Positions 5,091-13,034 of a DNA stretch of 18,598 nucleotides are shown one piece after another. Location of the stretch: contig CAWCDT010000009.1 in assembly GCA_963794385.1 (NCBI GenBank), forward strand, positions 1 through 18,598. Reading direction: 5' to 3'. The stretch comes from Gaiellasilicea sp963794385. GTDB taxonomy: Bacteria; Actinomycetota; Thermoleophilia; Gaiellales; Gaiellaceae. Position 1 is the stretch's first letter. The number at the start of each line of letters is the position of its first letter. The notes beneath the pieces are model-generated. The model was given only the letters and a program-made list of their open reading frames with translations. It was not told the DNA's origin and searched no databases. Both the position numbers and the translations under genes were made by a program.

Positions 5091-6935
5091 TCACGTTGGC
5101 AGGGGGTAGTCGACGATGTAGACAGGCGCGCCGATTCTGGTGGTGTCGGCCGGGCCGCCGACTCCGTTGACCACGTGGTCGATCGTGCCGGCGCTGAGGT
5201 TCACCGTCATGACGTGATGCAGCTGGACACCCGGGGTTTCGGGGACCTCGAAGCCGTTCTCGGTGTGGATCGTCGGGTTGTTCCGGTTGAAGACGTAGAC
5301 ACCGCCACCGAAGAGCTTGTGCGTCCGCACCTGATCGCCGACCTTGTAGCCGGCCCAGCCCTCGACCCCGTCGTGCATCCAGTCCGCCTGGGTCGGGGGA
5401 TCGTACGGCAGCTCGTTCTGGTACAGGATCGTGACGCCGTTCTCGCCGTTCCAGATGGTGTTGTACTCCTGGAAGTGCTCGACGAACAGGCCGGTCGCGG
5501 TCACGTTGTCACCGTTGACGATGACGCCGTTGCGGCCGATGTTGGTGTTCCAGCGCTCCGTGTCGGTGAAGCCCTCGACGCCGTGGTCGGCCCGCCACAC
5601 CCACGTGTGGTCGATCAGGACGTCGTCGCTGTTGACCTCGAGCGCGACGTCGGCCTTGCCGATGTGCGGCCCGCCAACGCGGAAGTACACGTCCGAGAGC
5701 GTGGTCGGGTTGGACGGGTCGCCCTTGGAGTTCTGCTTGGCCTTCTTGCCGACCTGCAGGAGGATCGGCGACTCGACGGTGCCTGCGTCGATCGTGACGC
5801 CGGCGATGATGATGCCGGGGTCATCGGCGACCGTCAGCGGGATCGCCCCGTCGACCGCGGTGAGCGTCGCATGCCCCAGGCCGAGGACCACCGTGTTGGC
5901 GCGCTTCACGGAGATGCTCTTCCCGACCTCGTAGACGCCCGGGGTGAGCAGCAGATTCATGCCGCGGGCCAGTTGGCTGTTGATCGTCTGCACCGAGTCC
6001 GACGGCTTCGCGACGAAGAAGTCGCGGAGCGGGATCGTCCGTCCCGCCGTCATGCCGTCGGCCCAAGTGATGCCGCGGGTGTTCGTCTGCGCCGACGGCA
6101 CGCGGACGTTGTAGCTGCCCTGCGCGTCGACGAAGAGGTACGGCTTCTCACGGCTGACAGGTGTCGTCTCGAACGTCGTGTACGGCGGACTCGGGAAAGT
6201 CGCGTCCGACGGCGCGCCCGCGACCCCTGCGAAGACCTGGTTCCACACGCCGTTCGTCCAGCCGTCGATCTCGCTGTTGCGGATCAGCCATTGCTGCTGC
6301 GAGCCGTTGAGGACATTCGGCAGGTTCGAATCGGCGATGAAGCCGCCGCTGGCGAACTGCGGCCCGGCGGTGCAGTAGTCCATCAGCGAGAGGGTGTTGC
6401 CGCTGATGTCGAGGCGGCGCATCGAGACCGCCTGGGAGACCGCCCAGAAGTTCGCAGAGGCGCGACAGCCGTCCTGGCCGAGGGCGTTGACGCTCAGCGA
6501 CAGGTTGGACAGCGTGCGCCAGAAGTTGACCAGGGCGATGCAGTTGTCCGGTGCGAGGCAGCGGTTGTAGACCTCGATCTTGCCGTTGATCCTCACGTCG
6601 GTCGGGGAGGCGCCCAGGCCGGCGACCTCGGTGTAGTAGCCGACCTTCAGCTGCAACGGCTGCGTGGATGTGCCGTAGACACCCGGCTTGAACAGGAGCG
6701 CGTAGCGGTTCGTGCTCATCTCGGCGTCGACCTGCTGGGCGTGGAGCGCGTCGAGTGTCGCCTGGATTTCGCTGACCGGCATGCTCGGGTCGAAGATGGT
6801 CACGTTCGGACCGAATGCCGACGCGTTGACCAGAGGGGCTGCGCCGGCGGCGGATCCACTATTGGCTGCGCCCAGCGCGAGCGCGATCAGAAGCAGGGCA
6901 AGAGAGGGAATCGTCGTCGATCGAACGCGCAGCAT
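5091..6935 (-). CDS. Secreted double right-handed beta-helix protein, possibly GH55-like
   Basis: 614 residues. The ATG at 6935 is chosen because AAGGAGGATCC precedes it, although the frame stays open to 7037. A clear Sec signal peptide follows (LALLLIALALGAANSGSAAGA). The mature part has two pectate-lyase-like halves with parallel wording: SEIQATLDALHAQQ... LLFKPGVYG... AGLGASP at about residues 55-120, and VQTINSQLARGMNLLLTPGVYEVGKSISV... VLGLGHATL at about 315-360. Two tandem beta-helices are the plan of family GH55 exo-beta-1,3-glucanases, and similar actinobacterial proteins carry unreliable names such as adenylyl cyclase. Four cysteines (NRCLAPDNC, QDGC, DYC) suggest extracytoplasmic disulfides. 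A polysaccharide-degrading role is plausible; the substrate and catalytic acid are not identified. Convergent with the TIR gene. Confidence 0.75.
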   Translation of the reverse strand: MLRVRSTTIPSLALLLIALALGAANSGSAAGAAPLVNASAFGPNVTIFDPSMPVSEIQATLDALHAQQVDAEMSTNRYALLFKPGVYGTSTQPLQLKVGYYTEVAGLGASPTDVRINGKIEVYNRCLAPDNCIALVNFWRTLSNLSLSVNALGQDGCRASANFWAVSQAVSMRRLDISGNTLSLMDYCTAGPQFASGGFIADSNLPNVLNGSQQQWLIRNSEIDGWTNGVWNQVFAGVAGAPSDATFPSPPYTTFETTPVSREKPYLFVDAQGSYNVRVPSAQTNTRGITWADGMTAGRTIPLRDFFVAKPSDSVQTINSQLARGMNLLLTPGVYEVGKSISVKRANTVVLGLGHATLTAVDGAIPLTVADDPGIIIAGVTIDAGTVESPILLQVGKKAKQNSKGDPSNPTTLSDVYFRVGGPHIGKADVALEVNSDDVLIDHTWVWRADHGVEGFTDTERWNTNIGRNGVIVNGDNVTATGLFVEHFQEYNTIWNGENGVTILYQNELPYDPPTQADWMHDGVEGWAGYKVGDQVRTHKLFGGGVYVFNRNNPTIHTENGFEVPETPGVQLHHVMTVNLSAGTIDHVVNGVGGPADTTRIGAPVYIVDYPLPT

Positions 6936-7029
6936 GGATCCTCCTTGTTCCTCGGCGGCGGCACCGACCACGGGGACAGCCGACCCCGATCGAGGCCAGC
7001 ACCGTAACCATTTCCCGGCCGGCGCGTCG

Positions 7030-8097
7030 TCAGGCAACGAAGGCCTCGAGCCGCGCTGCCTCCTCCTTCAAGGTCCGTCTCACTCCCGCGTCGAGCTTGC
7101 CGAACGGCTCGAGGACGACGCGGCCCTTCTCCAGCTGCCAGGTGCCGGCGACGAAGCCGTCGACGAGGATCGTCGCGTGCACGATCCCGTTCTTCGTGAC
7201 GAGGCGCGAAGGCGGAACGTCGCCGAGAATGCGAGTGCGGTCGGCGTGCGAGAGGATCAGGTTGTCGAAGCGGGGCACGAGGCGCGGCGGCGCCGGCGTC
7301 TCGGGGTCGGGTAGCGGCGCACGCGGCAAGTCGTAGAGCACCCGACCTCGCTCGTCGCGGAACGTCCGCAGCCGCTGCCGTTCGAGCGACTCGGCGATCG
7401 GCGTGAGGCGCGGAACCCCCGCCCACTGGCCGACGTCGTGCTTCGTGGCCGGCCCGTAGGCAGAGAGATACGAGCGCACGAGCCGGTCGAACGCCTCCAC
7501 GGGAGGAGGCGGCCCACCCCGCAGCCGCCGGTCAGCGGCGGCGTACACGCCCTGGCCGCCGTAGCCCCAGATGCCCGACGGCGGCACGTGCACGATGTAC
7601 GCCTGACCCTGGACGCGCCGCCAGAGGAACGTCGGCGTCGCCGCTCCCTTCGCATACGGCTCGAGCAGGGCGCGCATCTCCTTGAACGTGCGCTCGCCGG
7701 TGTCGAGCTCGGCGACGACGAGCCTTGCCAGCTTCCCGAGCACGGACTTGGGAACGAGCGCCTCGTAGGCCGGCGGCCAGAGGATGCCGCCGAGCTCGCG
7801 CCTCGCGGTCGCGATCGCCCAGAAGTCGCGCGGTGTGACGATGTGCAGCGTCCCGCGCTGCAGCAGCGCCTTGACGAGTCGGCGCCTCGTCAGCGCCTGG
7901 GTGAGCTCATCGCGCTCGAACCCTTCGAGCCGCGTCCAGAGGGAGAGATACGGGCTCGGGGTGGACTGCGCCTGGAGGCCGCCGAGCCGCTCGACCGCCT
8001 TCACGGCCGTCAGCCGATGCCGCTCGAGCAGCAGCTGCCTGCTCAGCAACGCCCGGTTCAGCTCGCGCCGCGTGAGGACCCGCTCGGCCGTCGCCAC
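7030..8097 (-). CDS. Winged-helix DNA-binding domain protein (HTH_42 / AlkX-YcaQ type)
   Basis: 355 residues from the GTG at 8097. The LTRRELNRALLSRQLLLER start, VERLGGLQAQSTPSPYLSLWTRL, the GTLHIVTPRDFWAIA segment and the C-terminal LSHADRTRILGD... GIVHATILVDGFVAGTWQLEKGRVVLEPFG match the HTH_42 (PF06224) family. That family includes the E. coli interstrand-crosslink glycosylase YcaQ. Whether this one is a glycosylase is not shown: the QAQ motif region (here LQAQSTPSPY) is present, but activity differs among subfamilies. No Shine-Dalgarno is seen; a TAGCGT box ends 6 nt before the GTG, suggesting a leaderless start. It is followed after 94 bases by the beta-helix gene on the same strand, which has its own ribosome site. 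Confidence 0.85.
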   Translation of the reverse strand: MATAERVLTRRELNRALLSRQLLLERHRLTAVKAVERLGGLQAQSTPSPYLSLWTRLEGFERDELTQALTRRRLVKALLQRGTLHIVTPRDFWAIATARRELGGILWPPAYEALVPKSVLGKLARLVVAELDTGERTFKEMRALLEPYAKGAATPTFLWRRVQGQAYIVHVPPSGIWGYGGQGVYAAADRRLRGGPPPPVEAFDRLVRSYLSAYGPATKHDVGQWAGVPRLTPIAESLERQRLRTFRDERGRVLYDLPRAPLPDPETPAPPRLVPRFDNLILSHADRTRILGDVPPSRLVTKNGIVHATILVDGFVAGTWQLEKGRVVLEPFGKLDAGVRRTLKEEAARLEAFVA

Positions 8098-8103
8098 CCG
8101 GCG

Positions 8104-8109
8104 ACGCTA
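8104..8109 (-). promoter_or_regulatory. -10-like box TAGCGT for HTH_42 gene
   Basis: TAGCGT on the minus strand ends 6 nt before the GTG at 8097. There is no ribosome-binding sequence in between. Confidence 0.35.
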
Positions 8110-8176
8110 CCAGCAGGAGAGATTAGAGCCGCAGCGAAGCGGGGATGTTGCGACCACCCCTCGACAAGGAGCCCCC

Positions 8177-8260
8177 ATGAGTTGGTTCTGGATCCTGGTC
8201 ATCGTCCTGCTGGTGCTGCTCGTGATCGGCTATTTCGGGCGCGGACGCTTTCGCGCATAG
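8177..8260 (+). CDS. 27-residue single-TM membrane peptide
   Basis: The ATG at 8177 is preceded by AAGGAGCCCCC, a good Shine-Dalgarno. The peptide has one hydrophobic helix (residues 2-19, FWILVIVLLVLLVIGYF) and a basic tail GRGRFRA, which should face the cytoplasm. The start ORF is separate from dnaX (63 bases downstream) and has its own ribosome site. Very short peptides like this are common in actinobacteria and often stress-induced or bound to a membrane complex, but no function can be assigned. Confidence 0.6.
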   Translation: MSWFWILVIVLLVLLVIGYFGRGRFRA

Positions 8261-8322
8261 AGCGGAAAACTGCGGCGAGCGCCGCGCACGTACGCCGAGC
8301 GATTCCTGCTTGAATCGGTGGC

Positions 8323-9918
8323 GTGACGGCGCTCTACCGCAAGTACCGCCCGCTCGACTTCGAGGACGTGGTCGGGCAGGACGCGGTCGTCCGGACACTG
8401 CGTAACGCAATCGAGCTCGACCAGCTGCGCCAGGCGTACCTCTTCGCCGGGCCGCGCGGCACGGGCAAGACGTCGATGGCGCGGATCCTGGCCAAGGCGC
8501 TCAACTGCGCGGCGGGCCCGACGGCGACCCCGGACAAGGTCTGCCACGCCTGCGTCTCGATCGCGAACGGCACCTCGCTCGACGTGATCGAGATGGACGC
8601 CGCCTCGCAGCGCGGCATCGACGACATCCGCGAGATCCGGGAGCGGGTCATCCTCCAGCCCGCCGAGGGCCGGTACAAGGTCTACATCCTCGACGAGGCG
8701 CACCAGCTCACCGACGCCGCCTGGAATGCGCTCCTGAAGCTGATCGAGGAGCCGCCGCCGCACCTCGTCTTCGTCTTCTGCACGACCGACCTCGCCAAGG
8801 TCCTGCCCACGGTCCGCTCACGCTGCCAGACGTTCGTCTTCGCGCGGCCGAGGCTGCCCGAGCTCGTGCGCGTGCTGCGGCGGATCGCGGACGCGGAGAA
8901 GATCGAAGTGCCCGACGCGGCGCTCGCCCTGATCGCACGCGGTGGCCGCGGCTCGTTCCGCGACGCGGTCTCGACACTCGACCAGCTCGCTTCTGCGACC
9001 GGCAACGCGATCGACGTCCAGGCCGTGCTGCAGCTGCTCGGCGCCGTCGAGGAGGACGCGCTCTTCCGCCTCTGCGACACGGTCGTCGACCGCGACACGG
9101 CGGGTGCGCTCGTCCTGGTCGAGGAGCTCGCCGAGCAGGGTCAGGACCTCGCCCGGCTCGTGACCGACCTGCTCGAGCACCTGCGCCATCTCCTCCTCGT
9201 CCAGCACGTCGGCCACGTCCCGGACTCGCTGCCCGTGACGGACGAGACCCGGGAGCGGCTGCGCGAGCAGGCGAATCAGCTCCCGGCGCCGACCGTCCTC
9301 CGGCTCTGCGACCTGCTCGCCGTCGCCGTCGAGGACGCGCGCCAGGGCGCCGACGCACGGCTGCCGCTCGAGCTCGCCCTCGTAAAGGTGACGAGCCCGG
9401 GCTCCGATCTGTCACGCGAATCGCTCGCCTTCCGTGTCGAGCAGCTCGAGACTCGCCTGCTCGGCTCCGCCGAGCCGGCTAGGCCTCAGCCGGCTCCGGA
9501 GCGCGAGGACTCAGAGCAAGCGACTGAGGAGCCGGCTGAGGCCCAGGCGCCGCCGCTCGCTCTCGAGCAGCTCCAGGACGCCTGGCAGCGAACCGTCCTG
9601 CCCGCCGTCCAGTCGCGCTCGATTCCGGTCGCCTCGCTGCTCGGCGAGGCCCGCCCTGCTGCCCTCGAGGCCGAGACGCTGACGCTGGAGTTTCCCGCCA
9701 GCGCCGACTTCCACCGCCGCCAGGCGGAGGAGCCGAAGGCTGTCGGCGTGATCCGCGACGCGCTCTACGAGGTGACCGGGCACCGGCTCGGCGTCACGCT
9801 CGCGCTCGGCGCGCCGACAGAGCCCGCCGACGAAGCCGACGAGCAGTTGAGCGAGGACGACCTAATCTCGATGTTCAAGGACACGTTCGACGCTAAGGAA
9901 GTGGAGGAGTCACGATGA
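8323..9918 (+). CDS. dnaX: DNA polymerase III subunit gamma/tau
   Basis: 531 residues, GTG start. It forms the clamp-loader core in replication. Visible features are the N-terminus ALYRKYRPLDFEDVVGQD, Walker A GPRGTGKTS (residues 43-51), Walker B and DEAH-like ILDEAHQLTDAAWNALLK, the sensor-1 segment FVFCTTDLAKVLPTVRSRCQ, and RGGRGSFRDAVSTLDQL. The zinc site has Cys62, Cys74 and Cys77; the ligand usually found in TPCxxC is replaced by Asp (TPDKVC). Residues 380-430 form an acidic, Pro/Glu-rich linker, followed by a tau-like C-terminal domain. No Shine-Dalgarno is seen; a TTGAAT sequence 7 nt before the GTG could be a -10. Its stop overlaps the start of a six-codon ORF leading into ybaB. Confidence 0.96.
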   Translation: MTALYRKYRPLDFEDVVGQDAVVRTLRNAIELDQLRQAYLFAGPRGTGKTSMARILAKALNCAAGPTATPDKVCHACVSIANGTSLDVIEMDAASQRGIDDIREIRERVILQPAEGRYKVYILDEAHQLTDAAWNALLKLIEEPPPHLVFVFCTTDLAKVLPTVRSRCQTFVFARPRLPELVRVLRRIADAEKIEVPDAALALIARGGRGSFRDAVSTLDQLASATGNAIDVQAVLQLLGAVEEDALFRLCDTVVDRDTAGALVLVEELAEQGQDLARLVTDLLEHLRHLLLVQHVGHVPDSLPVTDETRERLREQANQLPAPTVLRLCDLLAVAVEDARQGADARLPLELALVKVTSPGSDLSRESLAFRVEQLETRLLGSAEPARPQPAPEREDSEQATEEPAEAQAPPLALEQLQDAWQRTVLPAVQSRSIPVASLLGEARPAALEAETLTLEFPASADFHRRQAEEPKAVGVIRDALYEVTGHRLGVTLALGAPTEPADEADEQLSEDDLISMFKDTFDAKEVEESR

Positions 9919-9935
9919 AATTGAGACCCGTATGA
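9915..9935 (+). CDS. Six-codon linker ORF between dnaX and ybaB (putative)
   Basis: ATG-AAA-TTG-AGA-CCC-GTA-TGA encodes MKLRPV. Its ATG overlaps the dnaX stop (ATGA at 9915-9918), and its stop overlaps the ybaB ATG (ATGA at 9932-9935). The only strong ribosome site in the junction, GGAGGAG at about 9903-9909, is at the right distance for this ATG and too far for ybaB. It may be a termination-reinitiation bridge coupling YbaB to DnaX translation. The peptide itself need not be functional. Confidence 0.4.
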   Translation: MKLRPV

Positions 9936-10258
9936 GCAAGTTCGACATGAACAAGCTGATGCAGCAGGCCCAGCAGATGCAATCGCAACTCCAGGAGGCC
10001 CAGGAGGAGGCTGCGAACGAGATCGTCGAGGCCTCGGCCGGCGGAGGCATGGTCACCGTGAAGGCGACCGGCGGCGGCGAGATCGTCGCAATCACGATCG
10101 ACCCGAAGGCGATCGACCCCGACGACCCGGAGATGCTCGCCGACCTCGTGCTCGCCGCCGTCAACGAGGCTCTCCGCTCGGGGCGAGCGCTGATGGAATC
10201 GAAGATGCAGGGCATGCTGCCCGGTGGCCTCGGCGGCCTCGGGCTCCCCGGCCTTTGA
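9932..10258 (+). CDS. ybaB: YbaB/EbfC family nucleoid-associated protein
   Basis: 108 residues. MNKLMQQAQQMQSQLQEAQEEAANEIVEASAGGGMVTVKATGGGEIVAITIDPKAID shows the coiled N-terminal helix followed by the beta-sheet of the YbaB fold. It then has VLAAVNEALRSGRALMESKMQGMLPGG and a Gly/Leu-rich tail. The protein binds DNA as a dimer and is usually encoded between dnaX and recR. Here dnaX is directly upstream but recR is not downstream. The own ribosome site is weak and the ATG overlaps a six-codon ORF, suggesting coupled translation. The stop overlaps the TTG start of the oxidase gene. Confidence 0.93.
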   Translation: MSKFDMNKLMQQAQQMQSQLQEAQEEAANEIVEASAGGGMVTVKATGGGEIVAITIDPKAIDPDDPEMLADLVLAAVNEALRSGRALMESKMQGMLPGGLGGLGLPGL

Positions 10259-11481
10259 GCTCACCCGCCCTCCCCGAGCAGGCGGACGCGGTCGTCGTCG
10301 GGGCGGGCATTCTCGGTCTTGCGACGGCCTGCGAGCTGTCGCGTCAACGTCCGGACTGGCACGTGCTCGTGCTGGAGAAGGAGCCTGCGCCGGCGCTCCA
10401 TCAAACAGGCCGGAACAGCTGCGTCCTCCACGCAGGCGTGTACTACGCCCCGGGCTCGCTGAAGGCCCGGCTCTGCACGCAAGGCCGGCGGCTGCTCCTC
10501 GACTTCTGCGACGAGCACCACATCCCCTACGAGATCACCGGCAAGCTCGTCGTGGCTGTCAACCGGAGCGAGCTCGGAAGGCTCAACGAACTGGAGCAGC
10601 GGGCGCGCGCGAACGGCCTCGCGGGAATACGCCTGCTCGATCGCGGCTCATTGGCCGAAGTGGAGCCAGGCGTGACGGGCGAGGCGGGCCTACACGTCCC
10701 GGAGAGCGGGATTGTCGACTTTCGCCTCGTCGCCTCTGCGCTACAGGCCAAGCTCGAGGCTGTCGGCGGCGGCGTCGCGCTCTCGACGGCCGTCCACAGC
10801 CTTCGCGAGACGAAGCACGGGATCGACGTACGCACGAGCCGCGGCGACGTGCGAGCAAGCCTCGCAGTCACGTGCGCCGGTGTCCATTCAGACCGCCTGG
10901 CGCGGGCCTCGGGCGCCGATGCGGATGGCGTGGCAATCGTTCCGTTTCGCGGCAGCTACTTCGTGCTGACGCCGGATGTGGCCGCGCGGTGCCGTGGGTT
11001 GATCTACCCCGTTCCCGATCCGCGCCTCCCCTTTCTCGGAGTTCACGTCAACCGCCGCCCGGACGGCGCTGTCTGGGTTGGGCCAAACGCAGTGCTCGCT
11101 CTGGCGCGCGAGGGTTATCGAAGGCGCGAGGTGGATGCCCAGGACTTCCGCGAGATCTTGACTTCGCGGTCGTTCTGGCGCATGGCGCGACGGCACTGGC
11201 GCGCAGGCGCCGTGGAGGTCACTCGCGACCTCGTCCCAAGGCTCGTGGCACGCGCCGTGTCGCGATTCCTGCCGGGAATCGAGCGCGAGCACCTCGTGTC
11301 GGGCACAGCGGGCATCCGCGCACAGGCGCTCGCGCGCGACGGAAGCCTGGCGGACGACTTCCTGTTCTCCGAGACGGCACGCGTGCTCCACGTGCAGAAC
11401 GCGCCTTCGCCGGGCGCGACGTCCGCGCTGGCGATCGCGGGGATCCTTGCCGAGCGCGCGCTCGCGAAGCTCGACGACTGA
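10255..11481 (+). CDS. lhgO: FAD-dependent L-2-hydroxyglutarate oxidase-like protein
   Basis: 408 residues; the TTG start at 10255 overlaps the ybaB stop as TTGA, a translational-coupling arrangement. The N-terminal dinucleotide-binding motif is VVVGAGILGLATACELSRQ with the acidic VLVLEKE at the second strand. HQTGRNSCVLHAGVYYAPGSLKARLC closely follows the LhgO signature near the active site. PFRGSYFVL, HVNRRPDGAVWVGPNA and the closing HVQNAPSPGATSALAIAGILAE complete the DAO-type fold. LhgO oxidises L-2-hydroxyglutarate to 2-oxoglutarate and passes electrons to the respiratory chain at the membrane. No functional link to dnaX or ybaB is known. The gene ends 12 bases from the convergent small gene. 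Confidence 0.9.
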   Translation: MSSPALPEQADAVVVGAGILGLATACELSRQRPDWHVLVLEKEPAPALHQTGRNSCVLHAGVYYAPGSLKARLCTQGRRLLLDFCDEHHIPYEITGKLVVAVNRSELGRLNELEQRARANGLAGIRLLDRGSLAEVEPGVTGEAGLHVPESGIVDFRLVASALQAKLEAVGGGVALSTAVHSLRETKHGIDVRTSRGDVRASLAVTCAGVHSDRLARASGADADGVAIVPFRGSYFVLTPDVAARCRGLIYPVPDPRLPFLGVHVNRRPDGAVWVGPNAVLALAREGYRRREVDAQDFREILTSRSFWRMARRHWRAGAVEVTRDLVPRLVARAVSRFLPGIEREHLVSGTAGIRAQALARDGSLADDFLFSETARVLHVQNAPSPGATSALAIAGILAERALAKLDD

Positions 11482-11493
11482 CGCGCGCGGACG

Positions 11494-11712
11494 TTAGTCG
11501 CTGTCGATGATCCGCGCCTCGGCCGGCGGATGGAGGCCGCGCCAGGCGGCGAGATAGAGGTTCAAGTCGCGTCGCGCGACCGCGGTGTCGTAGACGCCCG
11601 GCAGCTCCACGTCCAGCACACTCCCGTGCACTCCCGCCGTCTTGCACCGCGCCCGCCCGAGAAACTCGATCAGGTCCTTCACGAGCGCGGGATTGCTCAC
11701 CCGCACCTTCAT
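11494..11712 (-). CDS. Small conserved actinobacterial protein
   Basis: 72 residues from the ATG at 11712, selected because GAGAGGA precedes it; the frame stays open to 11760 without support. The sequence MKVRVSNPALVKDLIEFLGRA... DVELPG... RRDLNLYLAAWRGLHPPAEARIID resembles short proteins found widely in actinobacteria, with one alpha/beta unit and a C-terminal helix. Function unknown. It is convergent with lhgO and divergent from the M14 peptidase. Confidence 0.75.
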   Translation of the reverse strand: MKVRVSNPALVKDLIEFLGRARCKTAGVHGSVLDVELPGVYDTAVARRDLNLYLAAWRGLHPPAEARIIDSD

Positions 11713-11900
11713 CTGGCGATCCTCTCTCCCGGAGTCATCACCACGTGCCTGAACGCACAATGGCGTGACCGTGTCGCGCGCGTAATGGCCGAAAGTCCAG
11801 GTTTCGCACCAATGGTTCGGGTTTGTCAGGATCCAGCTGCAAGCAGACCACGCTCAAGGTTCATCCCTGCGGCTGAGCATCCAGACAGCAAGGAGGACCC

Positions 11901-12998
11901 GTGGCAGTCACTCACAGGATCGGCTTCCTGCTCGCGGCCGCAACGCTCGCGGCGACGCTCGGCCTCGGCTCCGGACAGGCGGCGATCGCGCCGCCGTGGT
12001 GCGGGACGCCGGAGCCCGACGCCGCCGCCGCACTGCCGGACGGCAGCGACCCGGCGCATCCCGTCGGGAGCTTCCCTCACATCCCCTATTACGCGATCGG
12101 CTGCACGCTCGAGTCGATCGCCGCTCAGAGCGGCGGGCGCATGACCGTCGAGCCGGCGGGTACGTCCGCACTCGGCCGCGCGATGTACCGCGTCACGATC
12201 AACGCGCTCGACACGAACGACCGGCGAGAGGCGTTTCGCAACTGGGAGCAGATCCGGCGGATCGCCCTGACCGACCCGGCTCGCGCCCAGGAGCGGCTCG
12301 AGCGGGCGGACGGCGCGGTGAAGGTGCCGATCTTCATCCAGGGCGGCATCCACGGCAACGAGTACGAGGGCGTCGACGCGGCGATGCAGCTGATCGAGAA
12401 GCTCGCGACCACGCCTGCAGGCGCCGACGCCGAGGTCGACGCGATCCTCGACCACGCCGTCGTCGTCTTCAACCCGATCCAGAACCCCGACGGGCGCGTC
12501 GCCGGCACTCGTGCGAACGGGAACGGCTTCGACCTCAACCGCGACTACCTGACGCAGTCGCAGTCGGAGACGAAGGCGTCGGCGCAGATGATGCTCGACT
12601 GGCTGCCGCCCGAGATGCTCGACCTGCACGGGTACGTCACGCCGACGCTGATCGAGGCGACGACGAAGCCGCACAACCCGAGCATCGAGTACGACCTCTG
12701 GCTGAAGTGGAACCAGCCGCGGATCGACGCCAACGAGGCGGCGCTGAACGCGGAGGGCTTCGCGGTGCAGCGGCCGATCAACGACTGGTGCGTCGACGCC
12801 GACCTGCCGCCGCCGTCGGGCATCTGCGCGGACGGCGACCCGCCCGGTCCCGGCGTCGCCGAGGGCTGGGACGACTGGGGCCCGTTCTACACCGCGATGT
12901 ACGCGCAGCACATCGGGCTCGACTCCTCGACGGTCGAGATGTGCCAGGGCACGAGCAGTGCGGCGGTCGCGCCGGCTCCCGCAGGGTGCAGTACGTGA
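11901..12998 (+). CDS. Secreted M14 zinc carboxypeptidase, 5' part of a frameshifted gene
   Basis: The GTG at 11901 has an excellent ribosome site (AAGGAGGACCC). A signal peptide follows (IGFLLAAATLAATLGLGSGQA). The M14 catalytic set is complete: zinc ligands His151 and Glu154 in GGIHGNEYEG, Arg199 in NPDGR, Arg214 in FDLNRDY, third zinc ligand His243 in LDLHGYV, and catalytic Glu346 in DSSTVEM. The enzyme should trim C-terminal residues of peptides outside the cell. The frame is lost at about 12958-12975 (one base missing) and stops early at 12996, so residues after about 352 are not native. The protein continues in the next frame (VQYVTSWSTFEYVVENREAMLH) and then back in this frame in the next entry. 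The corrected gene would span 11901-14456, about 851 residues. Confidence 0.88.
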   Translation: MAVTHRIGFLLAAATLAATLGLGSGQAAIAPPWCGTPEPDAAAALPDGSDPAHPVGSFPHIPYYAIGCTLESIAAQSGGRMTVEPAGTSALGRAMYRVTINALDTNDRREAFRNWEQIRRIALTDPARAQERLERADGAVKVPIFIQGGIHGNEYEGVDAAMQLIEKLATTPAGADAEVDAILDHAVVVFNPIQNPDGRVAGTRANGNGFDLNRDYLTQSQSETKASAQMMLDWLPPEMLDLHGYVTPTLIEATTKPHNPSIEYDLWLKWNQPRIDANEAALNAEGFAVQRPINDWCVDADLPPPSGICADGDPPGPGVAEGWDDWGPFYTAMYAQHIGLDSSTVEMCQGTSSAAVAPAPAGCST

Positions 12999-13034
12999 CG
13001 AGCTGGTCGACGTTCGAGTACGTCGTCGAGAACC

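Noticed and set aside
4131..6935. TIR gene and beta-helix gene as a two-gene defence operon
   Set aside because: They are convergent, each with its own start signals, and the beta-helix protein is secreted; shared function is not supported.
5175..7007. 610-residue open frame on the plus strand opposite the beta-helix gene
   Set aside because: Shadow composition, no family features; the minus strand has a signal peptide and strong ribosome site.
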